A DNA stretch of 64,000 bases from Yersinia massiliensis CCUG 53443 (GTDB taxonomy: Bacteria > Pseudomonadota > Gammaproteobacteria > Enterobacterales > Enterobacteriaceae). Positions 61,097 through 64,000 of the stretch are shown here, one piece after another; the stretch's first letter is position 1, and the number at the start of each line of letters is the position of its first letter. Position numbers and translations under genes: made by a program. The notes beneath the pieces are model-generated. The model was not told where the DNA came from, searched no databases, and saw only the letters and a program-made list of their open reading frames with translations. The stretch lies in contig NZ_HE997643.1 in assembly GCF_000312485.1 (NCBI RefSeq), positions 1,626,381-1,690,380 on the forward strand. Direction: 5' to 3'.

Positions 61097-62134
61097 CTAG
61101 TGAGCAACCCCACAAATTGCGACAGAGTGCCGCGGCACTAAGGTAGGTTTAAAACAATAGGTCGCTTGAGGATCAGGTGCACGCAACGCCCCATCAAGTG
61201 CTAGCTCGGTGGCTAAAGTTGCCATAGAAACAATCGGATAGCGGATAGTGCTCAATTTAGGGCTGGTGTAACGAGCAATGGGGATATCATCAAAGCCGAC
61301 GACCGAGAACTGTTCAGGCACACTGATACCGTTCTCTTTCAGTGCCGCTAATGCACCCGCTGCCATTGAATCATTGTAGGCGAACACCGCACTAAGCTGT
61401 AAATTACGCCCCAGCAAGTCAATCATGGCACGCTCTCCCCCTGCCAAGTCTGGGGTGCCAAATGCTCGCCAACTGTCGAGAGCAGTGATACCAGCGGCCT
61501 CAAGTGCATTGAGGTAACCCGTCTGGCGCTGCATCACATCATCAATGGGGTGATTTGATCCGAGAAAGCCAATGCGTTGGTGACCTTGCTTGAGCAGCAA
61601 ACGACATGCCATTTGCGCACCGCTAACATTGTCTAATCCTACGCAGCGATGCTCAAATCCAGGAATAATTCGATTAATGAGCACCATGCCAGGAACTTGC
61701 TCTAAAAATCCAATTAACTCTCTATCACTCAATGCCTTAGCGTGTACAACCAATGAATTACAGCGCTGGCGCAACAGCACCTCAATAGCATGGCGTTCTT
61801 TGTCTGCCTGATGATAACTATTGCCAATCAGGACGTATTTTTTATGCCGTTGCGCCACAGTGTCTACCGCTTTCACTAAGGCACCAAAAAAGGGATCAGA
61901 GACATCCATCACCACTACACCCACAGTGTCACTGCTTTGTGTCGCCAGTGCTTGGGCATTGGCATTCGGGCGATAGCCCAGCTCTGATACCGCTTTAAGG
62001 ACCGCAGCACGGGTTTCCGGCCGGATGGCAGCGCTGTTGTTAAGGACGCGAGAGACGGTCGCCAGCGAAACGCCAGCCCGTGAGGCCACATCGCGGATCG
62101 TAATATTGTGACCAGATGAATGCAGTGCGGTCAT
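61097..62134 (-). CDS. galS: Galactose isorepressor GalS (LacI family)
   Basis: The 345-residue LacI-type regulator has the [23 protein letters not shown] at residues 11-30, hinge ANAQALATQ near 60, and a type 1 PBP effector domain, for example [19 protein letters not shown] near 73 and [20 protein letters not shown] near 275. It resembles E. coli GalS over its length. An eight-to-ten-residue N-terminal extension ([10 protein letters not shown]) precedes the usual start, where no Met codon exists. It lies directly upstream of mglB and should repress mglBAC and itself. Confidence 0.93.
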   Translation of the reverse strand: MTALHSSGHNITIRDVASRAGVSLATVSRVLNNSAAIRPETRAAVLKAVSELGYRPNANAQALATQSSDTVGVVVMDVSDPFFGALVKAVDTVAQRHKKYVLIGNSYHQADKERHAIEVLLRQRCNSLVVHAKALSDRELIGFLEQVPGMVLINRIIPGFEHRCVGLDNVSGAQMACRLLLKQGHQRIGFLGSNHPIDDVMQRQTGYLNALEAAGITALDSWRAFGTPDLAGGERAMIDLLGRNLQLSAVFAYNDSMAAGALAALKENGISVPEQFSVVGFDDIPIARYTSPKLSTIRYPIVSMATLATELALDGALRAPDPQATYCFKPTLVPRHSVAICGVAH

Positions 62135-62239
62135 GGCCTTATCCTGTGAATATTACTTCATCAATAAGTCACCATGCGCACATTGGAATCAACTGGGCAT
62201 GGCAGGTGGCCTATCCTACCCAGTTTGTTGAGTTTGCCA

Positions 62240-62274
62240 CGTGAAATACGTCACAAGAAAGAAAACGTTTACAT
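62240..62274 (-). promoter_or_regulatory. galS promoter: CRP site and gal operator
   Basis: CGTGAAATACGTCACA (62240-62255) matches the CRP consensus at 9 of 10 positions. A minus-strand TAGGAT -10 (62218-62213) puts the start near 62206 and the CRP centre at -41.5. ATGTAAACGTTTTC (minus strand, 62274-62261) is a gal-type operator, implying autoregulation. Confidence 0.78.
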
Positions 62275-62318
62275 ACAAATTTGCAACCCGCTCAAACATT
62301 TTCCTCTGTTGGGCGGAT

Positions 62319-63485
62319 TCAGGGCTTGGTGTTGCGAGGTTGTAACGATTGGCCGCAGGCATATGCCGTTAATTTACGCCAGAGCCATTCGACGGGACCT
62401 TGAGCAAAATAACGTAGCCAAAACAGCGAGAAAAGGATGTTACAGAGCCAGATAAAAGGCACCACCGCGAGCAATTGTAAGCGGTCCAACTGTTGATAGA
62501 GACCAAAGTGATAGAAGATTAATGTGCACAGCAATGTTTGTAGCAAATAATTACTGAGCGCCATTCTGCCCACTTTTGCCAGCCAATGACTCGCACGCCA
62601 GCCAGATAACGTAGGCCAATAGCCATAGAGTAGCGCCAGATACCCCACCGCCTGTAACGGCGCGCCTAACTCGCGGGGAACTTGCAGTAAAAAGCCTGTC
62701 CAACGGTAATCCCAGCCCACTGCCCATTGCAGTGCCACGCCTGGAATTTGGATCACCAATGAAAGCGGTATCAAACAGGCCGCCATCAACCGATAATGGC
62801 GCAAACTAAACTCGCCGCGCAACCAGCCACAACGCATTAAACCTGCACCAAAGAGCATGGAGCCCGCCAGTTCCCACCCGTACTGGGCACCGATCGCAAT
62901 CAAATTGGATGAAAACAGATCCAGCCGGTTTTTCCATGCTTCCATGCCACCTTGTAACTTCCAGAATTGTTCATATTGCAGGTCAGCCAAACCCGGCAGC
63001 CAAAAACGGCCCGGTTCCCCCTGGGTAATAAACCCCAGTAGCAACAACACAGCGACCCCAATCAGATACAGCACCACACCAGTGCGCATTAAACTGGCGG
63101 CATCTTTGGCATCACGGATCATTCGCCAACACACCAGACCAATCAGACCATAAGCAAATAGAATGTCCCCATCCCAGAAAAAGATGCCATGAATCAATCC
63201 AAGCAAAAGCAAGAGGGATAAACGCGCCCGTATCCAGCTTTTGCCCCGCTTAAGCAGCAGTTCAAGCCCTGCACCAAACAGGATGGCAAAGATGAAGAGA
63301 AACTTCGCTTGCGCCACGATATCGAGTATGGCCCAAGTCCAGCTATCTGACAGCGAGGGAAGCCCCATATAGGCGGGGTTTAGGTAAGCAGCCTTTGGCA
63401 GGCCAAATGCGCTGATATTGAGCAGCAGAATGCCAAGAATGGCCAGCCCTCGCGCACTGTCTAACGTTGCGATGCGTTGACGCAT
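62319..63485 (-). CDS. yeiB: YeiB, DUF418 inner-membrane protein
   Basis: The 388-residue polytopic protein has ATLDSARGLAILGILLLNIS at the N-terminus, INPAYMG-like loops, GLIHGIFFWDGDILFAYGL near 100, and a C-terminal DUF418 region ending FAQGPVEWLWRKLTAYA. It resembles E. coli YeiB; the function is unknown. ATG 63485 has an AGGA 8 nt upstream and fits the family N-terminus; a GTG at 63509 and an ATG at 63494 are weaker starts. The folE-yeiB-galS-mgl order matches E. coli. Confidence 0.9.
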   Translation of the reverse strand: MRQRIATLDSARGLAILGILLLNISAFGLPKAAYLNPAYMGLPSLSDSWTWAILDIVAQAKFLFIFAILFGAGLELLLKRGKSWIRARLSLLLLLGLIHGIFFWDGDILFAYGLIGLVCWRMIRDAKDAASLMRTGVVLYLIGVAVLLLLGFITQGEPGRFWLPGLADLQYEQFWKLQGGMEAWKNRLDLFSSNLIAIGAQYGWELAGSMLFGAGLMRCGWLRGEFSLRHYRLMAACLIPLSLVIQIPGVALQWAVGWDYRWTGFLLQVPRELGAPLQAVGYLALLYGYWPTLSGWRASHWLAKVGRMALSNYLLQTLLCTLIFYHFGLYQQLDRLQLLAVVPFIWLCNILFSLFWLRYFAQGPVEWLWRKLTAYACGQSLQPRNTKP

Positions 63486-63540
63486 ACCCGACATCCTGTG
63501 TACGGGCACCCATTGGTGCCCTCTTCTGGCAAAAGGCTAT

Positions 63541-64000
63541 TTAGCCGTGATGACGTACCGCGCGCAGGAATTCCTGACGGGTATTCTGGCTGGATTTGAA
63601 TAACCCACCCAATGACGTGGTGGTGGTCGCACTGGTTGCATCACGGATACCGCGTGCTTTGACGCAATAATGCACCGCATCAATCGAAACCGCGACATTA
63701 TTAGTACCCAGTAACGTCTGTAACGCCAACAATATTTGCTGGGTTAAGCGCTCTTGCACTTGCGGGCGCTGAGCAAAGAACTGCACGATGCGGTTGATTT
63801 TGGACAACCCAATCACGCTCTCTTTAGGAATATACGCCACGGTGGCTTTACCATCGATCGTCACAAAATGGTGCTCGCAAGTGCTGGTCAGGGTGATATC
63901 CCGTACCGTGACCATTTCATCGACCTTCATTTTGTTTTCAATCAAGGTAATTTTAGGGAAATTTTCGTAATCCAGTCCGGAGAAAATCTCATCAACATAC
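63541..64000 (-). CDS. folE: GTP cyclohydrolase I, 5' end beyond the window
   Basis: About 153 C-terminal residues of FolE are present, reading open to the window edge; the full protein should be about 220. Visible are [20 protein letters not shown] with zinc/catalytic Cys and His, [20 protein letters not shown], and [20 protein letters not shown]. It converts GTP to dihydroneopterin triphosphate, the first step of folate synthesis. It is followed by yeiB on the same strand. Confidence 0.96.
   Translation of the reverse strand, partial: YVDEIFSGLDYENFPKITLIENKMKVDEMVTVRDITLTSTCEHHFVTIDGKATVAYIPKESVIGLSKINRIVQFFAQRPQVQERLTQQILLALQTLLGTNNVAVSIDAVHYCVKARGIRDATSATTTTSLGGLFKSSQNTRQEFLRAVRHHG

Overview
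The window reads as chromosome from a member of the Enterobacterales, most probably a Yersinia of the Y. enterocolitica group. This is inferred from gene content and protein resemblance; no database was searched. Supporting signs are an ABC-transporter-type O-antigen cluster between dcuC/yegH and galU-galF, ERIC-like intergenic repeats, a hyf (hydrogenase-4) cluster with a selenium-free formate dehydrogenase, and housekeeping genes very close to E. coli proteins. I see no prophage, insertion sequence, tRNA, rRNA or CRISPR array.

Layout. (1) 1-16.6 kb, minus strand: the edge of a gtrA-like gene, galF, galU, then a long O-polysaccharide operon read from manC (16,474) to a WbpZ/WbdC-like glycosyltransferase (2,588). 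It makes GDP-mannose (manC, manB), converts it to GDP-D-rhamnose (gmd, rmd), polymerises it (several GT-B glycosyltransferases), probably caps the chain (a methyltransferase and a GT99-like transferase with a C-terminal coiled coil) and exports it (wzm, wzt with a carbohydrate-binding domain). A JUMPstart/ops element precedes manC, so RfaH control is expected. The centre (about 6.8-12.9 kb) is clearly AT-rich. (2) 17-27.3 kb: yegH, dcuC, asmA, dcd, udk, mrp and metG. (3) 27.5-37.2 kb: an orphan periplasmic binding protein plus a seven-bladed LVIVD propeller behind a MetJ-box-like site, an MFS transporter, yohJK, cdd, maeA and sanA, with two intergenic repeat fields. (4) 37.6-56.9 kb: a nearly self-contained formate hydrogenlyase-2 locus: hypA-hypC, hyfABCDEFGHI, hycH-like, hycI, hydN, fdhF (Cys in place of selenocysteine), a FhlA/HyfR activator and a formate channel. 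Four sites with exact GG-N10-GC spacing mark sigma-54 promoters for hypA, hyfA, hydN and the channel, so the locus looks like one formate-responsive regulon. (5) 57-64 kb: mglBAC galactose transport with galS, yeiB, and the 3' part of folE. Mgl, galS and cdd each have CRP sites at canonical spacing from a plausible -10.

The most unusual items are the probable split chain-capping and chain-length module of the O-antigen operon (GT99-like enzyme with a coiled-coil tail plus a separate methyltransferase, in the position wbdD occupies in E. coli O9a-type clusters), the possible MetJ control of the binding-protein/LVIVD pair, and the complete sigma-54-wired, selenium-free FHL-2 locus.
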